Shown here: positions 7,888-15,974 of the stretch, one piece after another
Position numbering within the stretch: position 1 is the first letter of the stretch
Layout of the letters: every line of letters begins with the position of its first letter
NCBI GenBank assembly: GCA_018624035.1
Contig: JAAZUU010000014.1
Coordinates: 1-33,248, forward strand
Direction of reading: 5' to 3'
Length of the DNA: 33,248 bases
Source: Rhodobiaceae bacterium
Lineage (GTDB): Bacteria > Pseudomonadota > Alphaproteobacteria > Puniceispirillales > Puniceispirillaceae
Program-made: the position numbers and the translations under genes
Notes under the pieces: model-generated
What the model was told of the DNA's origin: nothing
Database searches by the model: none
The model's input: only the letters and a program-made list of their open reading frames with translations

Positions 7888-8802
7888 TCAGGCGTGGATC
7901 TTGTTCCAATAGGGGTCCATCCCATAGCGGGTCGCCATGAAATCGACAAAGGCACGGGTGCGTTTTGGCAGGATGGTCGTCTTCGGATAGACAGCATAGA
8001 CGTCATACTCTGCCCAGTCATAGTCGGTCAGAACCGGCTTCAGAAGGCCATTATTGATGGCGTCGTAATGCAGGAAATTGGGAAGGCAGGTAATGCCGAG
8101 CCCGGCGATTGCCGCCTCGCGCAGCACATCGCCATTATTGGCCGAGAGTTTCGGCGACACACGCAGCACCCCGGGCTTGCCGTCCGGCCCCCGATAACGC
8201 CAGTCATTGGGAGTCTTGTCATTCGAATAGACAAGCGCGGGTGCGGCTTCGAGATCTTCGGGCTTGGTGATTGGCTGATACTGCGCCAGGAAATCCGGCG
8301 ATGCGCAGGGAATGTTGCGGACGGTCGAGATCTTTTTCGCGATCAGGCTGGAATCGGACAGCACGCCGATCCTGATGGCAAGATCGAACCCCTCGGCAAC
8401 CAGATCAACACGCTTGTCGGACAGATCCATGTCAATCCGCACATCCGGATGCGCGTGCATGAATTGCGAAATGGCCGATGACATATGCGAAACACCAAAT
8501 GAAAGCGGCGTGCTGATCCTTAGCACACCGCCCAGGCCACCTCCGGAATTAAGCACTTCCTGTTGTGCCGCTTCCAATTCATCGAGTACCGCCTTACATC
8601 GCTCATAGAAGCCTTGACCAACCTCATTGAGGTACATCCGGCGGGTTGTACGTTGGATAAGAGGTGCACCCAACCTGAGCTCGAGGTCCTTCAGGCGCCT
8701 ACTGACAGCGGAAACGGCAATCCCCAGCCGCTCGGCAGCCTGAGTAAGGCTGCCAGTTTCGACCACCATGACGAATGCGCGGATTTCCTCAATCTGGCTC
8801 AT
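7888..8802 (-). CDS. LysR-family transcriptional regulator
   Basis: 304 residues. The N-terminal winged helix-turn-helix spans about residues 3-62 (IEEIRAFVMVVETGSLTQAAERLG, SAVSRRLKDLE, LIQRTTRR). The C-terminal effector domain starts near LRISTPLSFG and includes GVLSDSSLIAKK and AGLGITCLP, a usual LTTR pattern. Length fits the family. It is divergent from the azoreductase gene with 177 bases between starts, and an LTTR-like inverted repeat lies in that gap. It probably regulates that neighbour and itself; this is inferred from layout. The inducer is unknown, though quinones or other electrophiles are common for regulators paired with such reductases. Confidence 0.92.
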   Translation of the reverse strand: MSQIEEIRAFVMVVETGSLTQAAERLGIAVSAVSRRLKDLELRLGAPLIQRTTRRMYLNEVGQGFYERCKAVLDELEAAQQEVLNSGGGLGGVLRISTPLSFGVSHMSSAISQFMHAHPDVRIDMDLSDKRVDLVAEGFDLAIRIGVLSDSSLIAKKISTVRNIPCASPDFLAQYQPITKPEDLEAAPALVYSNDKTPNDWRYRGPDGKPGVLRVSPKLSANNGDVLREAAIAGLGITCLPNFLHYDAINNGLLKPVLTDYDWAEYDVYAVYPKTTILPKRTRAFVDFMATRYGMDPYWNKIHA

Positions 8803-8823
8803 AGTGTCGCACCTTACATTATT

Positions 8824-8840
8824 ATTCTGAAAATTAGAAT
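8824..8840. promoter_or_regulatory. possible LysR operator (inverted repeat with T-N11-A)
   Basis: ATTCT-N7-AGAAT, with T8826 and A8838 separated by 11 bases, lies in an A+T-rich patch 22 bases upstream of the LysR start. It matches the general LysR-type binding pattern. Confidence 0.45.
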
Positions 8841-8896
8841 TATATTTTCCCTACAGCCATCTTTTTACTTCGCTTGGCAATAATTAGCTTGAAAGC

Positions 8897-8927
8897 AGCC
8901 ATGGGGGACCTCCCCCCTCCCATGGCT
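8897..8927 (+). promoter_or_regulatory. GC-rich hairpin in the azoreductase leader
   Basis: AGCCATGGG (8897-8905) pairs perfectly with CCCATGGCT (8919-8927). Inner G and C runs allow alternative pairing. A CTCTTTCCTGTTG tract follows, T-rich but not a clean T run. It could act as a leader attenuator or merely be a palindrome; it ends 52 bases before the azoR start. Confidence 0.4.
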
Positions 8928-8979
8928 CTTTCCTGTTGTGGTTGACGACGCGGGAAAAATCGCCAAAAAGGCAGTCGTT

Positions 8980-9621
8980 ATGAGCGGATCACATCGCAAC
9001 ATTCTGAGAATTGACGCCAGCATGCGCCGCCAGAAATCCGTCAGCCGCATGCTGGCTGATGAGATGGTCGCGGCGCTTGGCGCCCGCAAATCCTCGGTCA
9101 ATGTAATCAATCGCGACCTCGCCGCCGGCATCGGCATCGTCAATGCCGCCTGGATCGAGGCCGAGCGGACGTCGGAGGAAAACCGCACCCCCGACCAGCG
9201 CGCGCTGTTGACCCAGTCCGACGCGCTTGTCGCCGAACTTCAGGCCGCAGACGACATTGTCATCGCGACACCAATCTACAATTTCAGCGTACCCGCCGCG
9301 CTCAAGGCCTGGATCGACCTGATCTGCCGCGACAAGATCACCTTCGTCTATGAGAACGATTCGCCACGCGGCCTGCTGTCGAACAAGCGTGCGACGGTCA
9401 TCGTAACGTCCGGCGGCACGCTTGCCGGCAGGGACATCGACTTCACCACCAGCTATATTCGGCATATCCTTGGTTTCATCGGGGTGGATGATGTGACGAT
9501 GATCGATGTCACCGGCCTGTCGAAGAACCGCAGCAGAGTGATTGCCGACGCACGCAAGGAAATCAGCGTGGTCAGCGCCAGGCAGCTTGCCGACGCGCGC
9601 AATCTGTCGGTCGCAGAGTAA
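8980..9621 (+). CDS. azoR: FMN-dependent NADH-azoreductase
   Basis: 213 residues from ATG 8980, preceded by an AAGGCA-type Shine-Dalgarno. A GTG at 8938 would add 14 poorly conserved residues. Flavodoxin-like fold: NILRIDASMRRQKSVSRMLADEM forms the first strand and phosphate loop, and TPIYNFSVPAALKAWIDLICR is the characteristic FMN-contact helix of AzoR. A later VIVTSGGT strand also contacts flavin in the family. These homodimers reduce azo compounds and quinones with NADH, and quinone detoxification is the more likely natural role. The gene is single and divergent from a LysR regulator. The following 234 bases (9622-9855) hold no gene I can support. Confidence 0.88.
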   Translation: MSGSHRNILRIDASMRRQKSVSRMLADEMVAALGARKSSVNVINRDLAAGIGIVNAAWIEAERTSEENRTPDQRALLTQSDALVAELQAADDIVIATPIYNFSVPAALKAWIDLICRDKITFVYENDSPRGLLSNKRATVIVTSGGTLAGRDIDFTTSYIRHILGFIGVDDVTMIDVTGLSKNRSRVIADARKEISVVSARQLADARNLSVAE

Positions 9622-9855
9622 CTCTTCCTGACGACACTTCTGTGCATCGCATGCCGGTCCGGCGCGCGAAACGCCCCGTTTGCCGAAATCCATGTTCTCT
9701 GCCGGCAGCCCGGGTGCCGGCAAGGCACTTGCCTTTGCCCATGCGAAGCCACATGCTGCGAGTCCGGGCACCGCGCCGCAGCAGGCGATGGTGAACGCGC
9801 CGCGACGTGACGGCTGAAAGACAGCGCCGGTGCCGCCGGTGCATGGAGGCGCCCG

Positions 9856-10944
9856 ATGGCGAACCCCATTCCCGAGACGATGCGCGCCATGGTGACAATG
9901 GGACATGGCGGGCTGGATCAGCTGACGTTTCGCGATGACTGGCCAACACCGGTGCCGGGGGCCGGTGACGTGCTTGTCAGGGTGGGGGCCTGCGGGCTCA
10001 ACAACACCGACGTCAACACGCGGTCAGGCTGGTATTCGAAGACGGTCAGCGGCGCCACGATCGGCGATGCCTATGACGAGGTCGGCACGGACGACCCGAG
10101 CTGGGGCGGACGGCCGATCAGTTTCCCGCGGATCCAGGGTGCCGATGTGTGCGGTGAGATCGTCGCCACCGGCAGCGCAATCGACCCGTCGCGGATCGGC
10201 GAGCGGGTAATCACCGACAACTGGATCCGCGACCCCGACGATCCGCTGAACAAGGACAGGACCGGCTATTACGGGTCGGAATGCGATGGCGGCTTTGCCG
10301 AATATGCGGCGATGCCGGCGCGCAACGCGCTGGCTGTCGACTCGCCTCTGAGCGATGCCGAACTGGCGACCTTTTCCTGCTCCTATTCCACCGCCGAGGG
10401 GATGCTGACCCGCGCCACCGTTACGGACAATGACACGGTGCTTGTTCCGGGTGCCTCGGGCGGTGTCGGCGGGGCGGTGGTGCAACTGGCAAAGCTTCGC
10501 GGTGCGCGCGTCGTCGCCATGGCGTCCGAGGCCAAGCATGAAGCCGTGGCCGCGCTTGGCGCCGACCTGGTGCTGCCGCGAAACCCGGACGATCTTGCCG
10601 GATCGCTGGCCGACGAGCGGATAACCGTTGTCGCCGATATCGTCGGCGGCGGTGGCTGGCAGGCATTGATCGAGGTGCTGCAGCGTGGCGGACGCTATAC
10701 CTGCTCGGGCGCCATCGCCGGCCCGATTGTCGATTTCGACCTTCGCACCTTCTATCTTCGCGACCTGACCTTCACCGGCTCGACAGTGATCGACCCGGCG
10801 GTGATGCCGCGCCTTGTCGGCTATATCGAATCCGGTGCTGTCAGGCCGGTTCTGGCGGGAAGCTATCCATTGCATGAACTGCGCGAGGCGCAGGCGGCTT
10901 TCATCGCGAAGACGCATACGGGCAATATCGTGGTCTGCCCATGA
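9856..10944 (+). CDS. medium-chain dehydrogenase/quinone oxidoreductase family protein
   Basis: 362 residues. An N-terminal GroES-like domain (PGAGDVLVRVGACGLNNTDV near residues 34-53, then IQGADVCGEIVATG near 94-106) precedes a Rossmann domain with VPGASGGVGGAVVQLAKLRGA near 197-217. The usual catalytic and structural zinc cysteine set is not evident, so it is nearer the zinc-free quinone oxidoreductase branch, though the insert with DRTGYYGSECDGGFAEY resembles some alcohol-dehydrogenase-like members. It probably uses NADPH. Its stop overlaps the ATG of an enolase-superfamily remnant (ATGA), so it was probably once part of an operon with that enzyme and the downstream aminotransferase. The substrate is unknown. 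Confidence 0.8.
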   Translation: MANPIPETMRAMVTMGHGGLDQLTFRDDWPTPVPGAGDVLVRVGACGLNNTDVNTRSGWYSKTVSGATIGDAYDEVGTDDPSWGGRPISFPRIQGADVCGEIVATGSAIDPSRIGERVITDNWIRDPDDPLNKDRTGYYGSECDGGFAEYAAMPARNALAVDSPLSDAELATFSCSYSTAEGMLTRATVTDNDTVLVPGASGGVGGAVVQLAKLRGARVVAMASEAKHEAVAALGADLVLPRNPDDLAGSLADERITVVADIVGGGGWQALIEVLQRGGRYTCSGAIAGPIVDFDLRTFYLRDLTFTGSTVIDPAVMPRLVGYIESGAVRPVLAGSYPLHELREAQAAFIAKTHTGNIVVCP

Positions 10945-11056
10945 AGATCAGCCGCATCGCGATCCTCAAGACCGACCCTGTTTCGGCGATACGCTGCGGC
11001 TCGGCGTGACACTGGATATTGACAGGTCGGGCATACCCGTTGCCATCTATGAATGA
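10941..11056 (+). pseudogene. remnant of an enolase-superfamily (mandelate racemase/MLE) gene
   Basis: An ATG overlapping the preceding stop opens MKISRIAILKTD, a typical start for mandelate racemase/muconate-lactonising enzyme family proteins. That frame closes after 22 codons. In another frame the next bases read LRLGVTLDIDRSGIPVAIYE and stop at 11054-11056, which looks like the usual C-terminus (GLGV..D.......PVA). I read this as head and tail of one gene joined by an internal deletion of about 1 kb. The rest of the enzyme, including all metal-binding and catalytic residues, is gone. The call rests on two short matches. Confidence 0.45.
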
Positions 11057-11110
11057 GATACCGGCCCCATGACGGCCCCACATTCTGACTGATCAATCCG
11101 GAAGGAGACC

Positions 11111-12406
11111 ATGATGCCATCCAGCACCCATATGGACCATCTTGCCGCCCGCGCCCGCGCCGTGCTGCCGGCTGGCGGTTTTGGCAATTTCGACGCTGAT
11201 GTCTTCATTCGCGAGGGTCACGGATCGCGCGTCATTGACGAGAATGGCCGCGAATTCATCGATTACCTGATCAGCTCGGGCCCGATGATACTCGGCCATG
11301 GCCATCCCGAGGTGAATGACGCCATCCGCGAACAGCTGGATCGCGGGATGACCTTTTTCGCCAACAACAGCGCCGGGCTTGAACTGGCCGAGGAAATCTG
11401 CCGCGCTACCGCCTGCGCCGACCAGCTTCGCTATGTCAGCACCGGCGGCGAGGCCGACATGTACGCCATGCGGCTGGCCCGCGCGCATACAGGCCGGTCG
11501 AAAATCCTGAAATTCGAGGGCGGCTATCACGGCATGTCGGCCGAGGCGCTGATGAGCCTTGCCCCGACCCGGCTGCAGAATTTTCCGAGCCCGGTTCCCG
11601 ATTCGGCCGGCATTCCCGACACGGTCGAGGACGGCATCCTCGTCGCGCCGTTCAATGACGCCGATTTCGCGGCGTCGCTGATCGATGAACATGCCGACGA
11701 CATTGCCGGCGTCATCGTCGAGCCTCTGCAGCGCCTGATTCCGCCGGCGCCGGGGTTCCTCGAGGCGTTACGCGAAAAGACCTCACAGCATGGCATCGTG
11801 CTGATCTTCGATGAGGTGGTGACCGGATTCCGCCTTGCCTATGGCAGCGCGCAGGAGGCCTATGGAGTCACCCCCGATCTGTGCACGCTTGGCAAGATCA
11901 TCGGCGGCGGCCTGCCATTGGCGGCGCTTGCCGGGCGCGAGGATATCATGCGCCATTTCGACAAGGATGCTGTCGGCGCCGACGGCTTCACCTTCCAGAT
12001 CGGCACGCTGAGCGGCAATCCACTGGCCGCCGTGGCCGGACTGAAGACACTGGAGGTGCTGCGCCGTGACGGAAGCTATGAGACGCTTCACGCCACTGGC
12101 AAGCGGTTGATGGCGGCGATGTCAGAGCCGCTCACCGCGCACGGAATCGCCCACCAGATCGTCGGCTCACCGGTTCTGTTTGACGTGATCTTCACCGCGA
12201 GGCCGGTGCTGAATTACCGCGATATTCAGACCGGCGATGCCAGGCTTGCCGGCATTTTCAACAAAGCCGTCCGCGATCGCGGTGTGCTGAAACCGGCGGC
12301 AAAGCTGTATCCGCATCTGGCGCTGAGCGAGATGGATCTGCAGGAAACCGAAGCCGCCTTCGCCCATGCCGCCGCGCAGGTTGCCGCCGCCGTCACCGCG
12401 GCGTAG
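11111..12406 (+). CDS. class III PLP-dependent aminotransferase (glutamate-1-semialdehyde aminomutase-like)
   Basis: 431 residues with an excellent Shine-Dalgarno (GGAAGGAG) before ATG 11111. Fold type I features in order: GPMILGHGHPEV near 57-68, STGGEADMYAMRLARAHTG near 110-128, GGYHG near 137-141, IFDEVVTGFR near 232-241 with D234 contacting the pyridine nitrogen, and TLGKIIGGGLPLAA near 259-272 with K262 as the PLP lysine. It resembles HemL paralogues, but the usual SGTEA signature is TGGEA, and no heme genes are nearby. A dedicated catabolic or beta-amino-acid aminotransferase is more likely than HemL. Neighbouring dehydrogenase and enolase remnant suggest a degraded sugar-acid or amino-acid pathway. 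Confidence 0.8.
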   Translation: MMPSSTHMDHLAARARAVLPAGGFGNFDADVFIREGHGSRVIDENGREFIDYLISSGPMILGHGHPEVNDAIREQLDRGMTFFANNSAGLELAEEICRATACADQLRYVSTGGEADMYAMRLARAHTGRSKILKFEGGYHGMSAEALMSLAPTRLQNFPSPVPDSAGIPDTVEDGILVAPFNDADFAASLIDEHADDIAGVIVEPLQRLIPPAPGFLEALREKTSQHGIVLIFDEVVTGFRLAYGSAQEAYGVTPDLCTLGKIIGGGLPLAALAGREDIMRHFDKDAVGADGFTFQIGTLSGNPLAAVAGLKTLEVLRRDGSYETLHATGKRLMAAMSEPLTAHGIAHQIVGSPVLFDVIFTARPVLNYRDIQTGDARLAGIFNKAVRDRGVLKPAAKLYPHLALSEMDLQETEAAFAHAAAQVAAAVTAA

Positions 12407-12416
12407 ACTCGCCTTC

Positions 12417-13118
12417 ATGACGCAGACACCCCCCGCCCCGCCCCGGAATGTGCGGATCGAGGCCAGCTGGGCGGCCCGGCTTGCCGGCCAGTTCACGGCA
12501 CCGCATATGATGTCGCTGAGTGCCTTTCTGCGCGCCGAAAAAGCCGCCGGCAAACGCATCTACCCGCCGGGAGACCGGATTTTCAGCGCCTTTGAGCTGA
12601 CACCTTTCGATGATGTGAAGGTGGTGATCCTCGGCCAGGACCCCTATCACGGGCCGGGACAGGCGCATGGGCTCAGCTTTTCCGTGGCGCGCGGCGTCTC
12701 CCCGCCGCCATCACTGCAGAACATCTATCGCGAGTTGCAGGCCGATCTTGGCATACCGCATCCCGGACATGGCAATCTGGAAGGATGGGCACGCCAGGGC
12801 GTGCTGCTTCTCAATGCCTGCCTCACCGTCGAGGATGGCCGTGCCGGATCGCATCAGGGCAAGGGATGGGAGCCCTTTACCGACGCGGTCATCGCGGCGC
12901 TGAACCGCGAGCGCGAACATCTTGTCTTCATACTGTGGGGCCGCAAGGCACAGGACAAGGGGGCGGTGATCGACCGGACACGTCATCTTGTGCTGACAAG
13001 TGTCCATCCCTCGCCGCTGTCCGCCTCGAACGGATTTTTCGGCAGCCGGCCCTTTTCGGCGGCAAATGCCTATCTCAAATCCCACGGCGTGACACCGGTG
13101 GACTGGACGCCGGCATGA
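12417..13118 (+). CDS. ung: uracil-DNA glycosylase, family 1
   Basis: 233 residues from ATG 12417, ten bases after the aminotransferase stop. The water-activating motif GQDPYHGPGQAHGLSFSV starts at residue 73, with D75 as the catalytic acid. The uracil-specificity loop LLNACLT is near 131-137, and the leucine-intercalation loop HPSPLSA (H197) is near the C-terminus. This is the complete Ung signature set. The enzyme removes uracil from DNA arising by cytosine deamination or dUTP incorporation and begins base-excision repair in the cytoplasm. The stop overlaps the start of the next gene (ATGA). Confidence 0.96.
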   Translation: MTQTPPAPPRNVRIEASWAARLAGQFTAPHMMSLSAFLRAEKAAGKRIYPPGDRIFSAFELTPFDDVKVVILGQDPYHGPGQAHGLSFSVARGVSPPPSLQNIYRELQADLGIPHPGHGNLEGWARQGVLLLNACLTVEDGRAGSHQGKGWEPFTDAVIAALNREREHLVFILWGRKAQDKGAVIDRTRHLVLTSVHPSPLSASNGFFGSRPFSAANAYLKSHGVTPVDWTPA

Positions 13119-14014
13119 GCGGGGCGCCGACGCCGCCCTCAAACCAGCTTGGCATCCTGTTGATGCTGGGGGCGGCCATCACCTTCGGCCTCCAGGACGG
13201 GCTGTCACGGCTGCTTGCCGAGGCCTATAACGTGATGAGCGTCATCACCATCCGCTATTGGGCCTTTGCGCTGTTCGTGCTTGCCTTCAGCGCCAGCCGC
13301 CGCGGCGGAATCCGCGCCGTGGCACAGACAAGGCGGCCTGTCCTGCAGACAGTGCGCAGCATTTTGCTAATCACCCAGATCTGCACCGCCACCTATGGGT
13401 TCACGGTCATCGGGCTTGTCGGCTGGCAGGTGATTTTCGCAAGCTACCCGCTGATGATCGCCGCGCTGTCGGTGCCCTTCCTTGGCGAGCGGGTTGGCTG
13501 GCGTCGCTGGTTGGCGATCCTGGCCGGCTTCGCCGGTGTGGTGGTGGCCCTTGATCCGGGCGGCGAGATTTTCGGCCTCACAATGCTGCTGCCGCTGTTC
13601 GGGGCGGCACAGTTCGCCCTCTATGGAATTCTGACCCGCATGGCCGGTCGCGGGGATTCCACTGAAACAAGCTTTTTCTGGACCGGCATTGTCGGCGCGG
13701 TGGCCATCACGCTGATCGCACCGCTTGCCTGGAATCCGCCCGCCGCCGGTGACTTGGGGTGGATGATGCTGCTCTGCGGCGCGGCGATCATCGGCCATTT
13801 CATGCTGATCAAGGCGTTCGAGATCGCCGAGGCCGGCGTTCTCCAGCCATTCGCCTATTTCGGCATCGCCACCTCGGCAGCCGTGGGATATTTCGGTTTT
13901 GGCGACGCGGTGACACCGGCGATGCTGGCCGGCGGCGGAATCATCGTCGCTGCCGGCCTGTTTACCCTGTGGCGTGAACGGGTGGTCGCGCGCCGCCGCG
14001 CCGCGGAAGGCTGA
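13115..14014 (+). CDS. DMT-superfamily (EamA) transporter
   Basis: 299 residues, about ten transmembrane helices in two repeated EamA halves (near 12-150 and 155-290). ATG 13115 overlaps the ung stop (ATGA), and this start places the first helix (LGILLMLGAAITFGLQDGL) at the N-terminus as expected. Characteristic segments are FGLQDGLSRLLAE, WQVIFASYPLMIAALSVPFLGERVGWRRWLAILAGFAGV and a C-terminal ILQPF-like GVLQPFAYFGI. Members export or import amino acids, nucleotides and other metabolites; no substrate can be assigned. The coupling to ung is probably positional. It converges on the DUF4864-like gene with no gap. Confidence 0.88.
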   Translation: MSGAPTPPSNQLGILLMLGAAITFGLQDGLSRLLAEAYNVMSVITIRYWAFALFVLAFSASRRGGIRAVAQTRRPVLQTVRSILLITQICTATYGFTVIGLVGWQVIFASYPLMIAALSVPFLGERVGWRRWLAILAGFAGVVVALDPGGEIFGLTMLLPLFGAAQFALYGILTRMAGRGDSTETSFFWTGIVGAVAITLIAPLAWNPPAAGDLGWMMLLCGAAIIGHFMLIKAFEIAEAGVLQPFAYFGIATSAAVGYFGFGDAVTPAMLAGGGIIVAAGLFTLWRERVVARRRAAEG

Positions 14015-14491
14015 TCAGCTTCCCTGGCCCGCAAGCCGCGGCATCGACACCGCCACTGTCATCCAGCAATTGTCGAATTCGCCGCCCTGCACCAGCTCGA
14101 CAGCCCAGTTGAAATACAACACCTTGCCGCCACCTGTTTCCATGAAGACATCGAACGTGGCGCGGCTGTCATTGCTCGGCACCGGTACGATCCGGTGGCT
14201 GGCATGGTTCAGCATCTGGCCATAGGCGGGCCCTTTGAGCATGCCGGCAAAACGCGGCAACGGGCCGGTCATCGCGCGGTTGCGCGGGTGCGCGAAATTC
14301 CAGGTCTGCGCGATTCCGAAATCCGGGCTTGGATTGTCGTTGAACTGCAGCGCCTTCATCTGGATGGCGACAACTTCTTCAGGCGCGATTGACGGATCGG
14401 GGACGACGAGGTCGGCGGCGCGGGCCATGAATCCCGGCAGGATCAGGCCAAGGCTCACCAGCAGGATCGGCAGGATCGATTTGATCTTCAT
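14015..14491 (-). CDS. exported DUF4864-like protein
   Basis: 158 residues from ATG 14491; the GTG three bases upstream is also possible, with GGGAG nearby. The N-terminus KIKSILPILLVSLGLILPGFMARAA is a clear signal peptide, probably cut after the ARA-A region. The mature part has VVAIQMKALQFNDNPSPDFGI, then FAHPRNRAMTGPLPRF and MLKGPAYGQMLNH. This layout is seen in DUF4864 and NTF2-like secreted proteins of unknown function. It is divergent from the SDR gene and sits beside the photolyase-containing region, so a role in photo-oxidative stress is possible but speculative. Confidence 0.65.
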   Translation of the reverse strand: MKIKSILPILLVSLGLILPGFMARAADLVVPDPSIAPEEVVAIQMKALQFNDNPSPDFGIAQTWNFAHPRNRAMTGPLPRFAGMLKGPAYGQMLNHASHRIVPVPSNDSRATFDVFMETGGGKVLYFNWAVELVQGGEFDNCWMTVAVSMPRLAGQGS

Positions 14492-14583
14492 CACTTCAAA
14501 CTCCCTTCATCCCCCTATTGTTGCGTCTTGTACAGATGGGGCGCCGCACCCACATCTGCAATCATGGCGGGCCATCACGCCTT

Positions 14584-14598
14584 GTGACATGGCGTCAC
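14584..14598. promoter_or_regulatory. short palindrome in the divergent DUF4864-SDR promoter region
   Basis: GTGAC-ATGGC-GTCAC is a 5-5-5 inverted repeat about 43 bases upstream of the SDR start and inside the 149-bp divergent gap. It could be an operator. The half-site spacing does not fit CRP. Confidence 0.25.
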
Positions 14599-14640
14599 GC
14601 CGTCATCATGTCGCCGCTGATGCGAATGGGAGTGTTTCTG

Positions 14641-15390
14641 ATGAATGTCCTGATTCAGGGCGGTGGACGCGGAATCGGCATGGCGCTGGCAGAGCGCGCC
14701 CTTGCGGCTGGCGCGAATCGGCTGTTCGTCACGGCGCGCGACCCGCAAGCCGCACCGGCGCATAGCAAGCTGGCCCATAGCAAGCTGGCATCGGATGATC
14801 GTGTCACCTTCCTGCCGCTTGATGTCACCGACGAGGCCAGTATCACGGCGGCCTGCGCGCAAATTGCCGACAGCGTGCCACAGCTTGACCGTGTGATCTG
14901 CACCGCCGGCATGCTGCAGCAGGGCGATATCCGGCCGGAAAAACGGGTCGCCGACCTGCGACAGGACAATCTGCTGCATCTCTATCAGGTCAACGCGCTG
15001 GGGCCGGTGCTGCTGGCGCGCGAGCTGTGGCCGCTTCTCAAGGGTGATCACAAGCTGCATTTCGCCGCCATCTCGGCGCGGGTAGGATCAATTTCCGATA
15101 ACCGGCTTGGTGGCTGGTACGCCTACCGGGCCAGCAAGGCGGCGCTGAACCAGCTGATGCGCACGCTGTCGATCGAACTGGCGCGGGTCAACCCGAATGG
15201 CTGCGTGGCGACATTGCATCCGGGGACCGTCGACACCAACCTGTCGAAACCGTTCCAGGGGGGTGTGCCGGCTGGCAAGCTGTTCACCGCGGACCATGCG
15301 GCCGACTGCCTGTGGCAGGTTCTTGACCGGCTTGGCCCCGAGGATACCGGCCTTCTGCATGCCTATGATGGCAGCGTCATTCCTTACTGA
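14641..15390 (+). CDS. short-chain dehydrogenase/reductase
   Basis: 249 residues from ATG 14641. The Rossmann motif is QGGGRGIGMALAERAL (residues 6-21), with a CTAG strand equivalent to NNAG at 87-90, S145 in FAAISARVGS, and the catalytic Y162-x3-K166 in YRASK. The C-factor/YbeE-like subgroup shares the compact GGGRGIG start and the LHPGTVDTNLSKPFQ motif. Residues 40-49 carry a duplicated HSKLA pentapeptide from a 15-bp tandem repeat. A related SDR is commonly found next to photolyase, DUF3833 and chalcone-isomerase-like genes in light-stress regulons, which fits the convergent cluster here. The substrate is unknown. Confidence 0.88.
   Translation: MNVLIQGGGRGIGMALAERALAAGANRLFVTARDPQAAPAHSKLAHSKLASDDRVTFLPLDVTDEASITAACAQIADSVPQLDRVICTAGMLQQGDIRPEKRVADLRQDNLLHLYQVNALGPVLLARELWPLLKGDHKLHFAAISARVGSISDNRLGGWYAYRASKAALNQLMRTLSIELARVNPNGCVATLHPGTVDTNLSKPFQGGVPAGKLFTADHAADCLWQVLDRLGPEDTGLLHAYDGSVIPY
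14761..14790. repeat. 15-bp tandem duplication inside the SDR gene
   Basis: CATAGCAAGCTGGCC is followed by CATAGCAAGCTGGCA. It repeats HSKLA in frame in the variable loop after the second beta-strand. Confidence 0.9.
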
Positions 15391-15928
15391 CCGGCCCGGC
15401 AGTGCGCCCGCGAAGCGTCAGCGGCAGCTGCGCCAGCATGAACAGCGCGCTTGCCGGTGCCGCGATGAAGGTTTTGTAGAAGACCCATTCGGCCTCGTCG
15501 AAGCCGCGCCAAACAATCTCGTTGGCGATCGCCAGCACCAGAAAGAAGCAGCCCCAGCGCAGGCTGAGCAGGCGCCAGGTATCATCTGTCAGCGAGAACT
15601 GGCCGGCGAAGAACAGCCGCATCATCGCCCGGCCGCCGATCAGGCCGCCAAGAAGCACCGCCGAGAACATGCCGTTGAAGATCGTCGGCTGAATCTTGAT
15701 GAACATCCCGTCACCAAGCGCCCAGGCGGCGGCGGTGAAGGCCGCCGACATCACCAGCGAGAACAGGGGGAAGGCCGCCAGCCGGCCTTCACGAAGCCAG
15801 GCCAGCATCATGACCAGCCCGCCAATGCCGACCGACAGGATCGCCGCCGCGATCAGTCCCAGATACTGATAGCCGACAAAGAAGGCCAGAAGTGGCAGGA
15901 TTTCGACAAGGAAAGCGCCAAGCTTCAC
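15377..15928 (-). CDS. YciB/IspZ (septation protein A) family membrane protein
   Basis: 183 residues from GTG 15928, chosen because GGGGGG-CAGG lies just upstream and the length then matches the roughly 180-residue family. An upstream ATG at 16033 would add a non-conserved arginine-rich leader overlapping the preceding gene. It has five to six membrane helices. Family marks include FLVEILPLLAFFVGYQY at the N-terminus, KIQPTIFNGMFSAVLLGG in the middle and LSLRWGCFFLVLAIANEIVWR with W-x-F near the end. YciB influences cell-envelope and division processes in enterobacteria; the biochemical role is unclear. It ends a five-gene minus-strand series and converges on the SDR gene with a 14-bp overlap. 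Confidence 0.85.
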   Translation of the reverse strand: MKLGAFLVEILPLLAFFVGYQYLGLIAAAILSVGIGGLVMMLAWLREGRLAAFPLFSLVMSAAFTAAAWALGDGMFIKIQPTIFNGMFSAVLLGGLIGGRAMMRLFFAGQFSLTDDTWRLLSLRWGCFFLVLAIANEIVWRGFDEAEWVFYKTFIAAPASALFMLAQLPLTLRGRTAGPVSKE

Positions 15929-15974
15929 AAGCCTGCCCCCCAGACATCCTTCGGCACGGTGACGTTCGGACGGG

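Noticed and set aside
9622-9855. Small open frames on both strands between azoR and the dehydrogenase gene
   Set aside because: They are short or arginine-rich, lack good ribosome-binding sites, and show no recognisable domain.
11111-12406. Naming the aminotransferase hemL
   Set aside because: It resembles glutamate-1-semialdehyde aminomutase, but the SGTEA signature is altered and its neighbours are not heme genes.
14583-14599. CRP-like site TGTGA...TCACG
   Set aside because: The half-sites are separated by seven bases rather than six, and the second half is imperfect; kept only as a generic palindrome.
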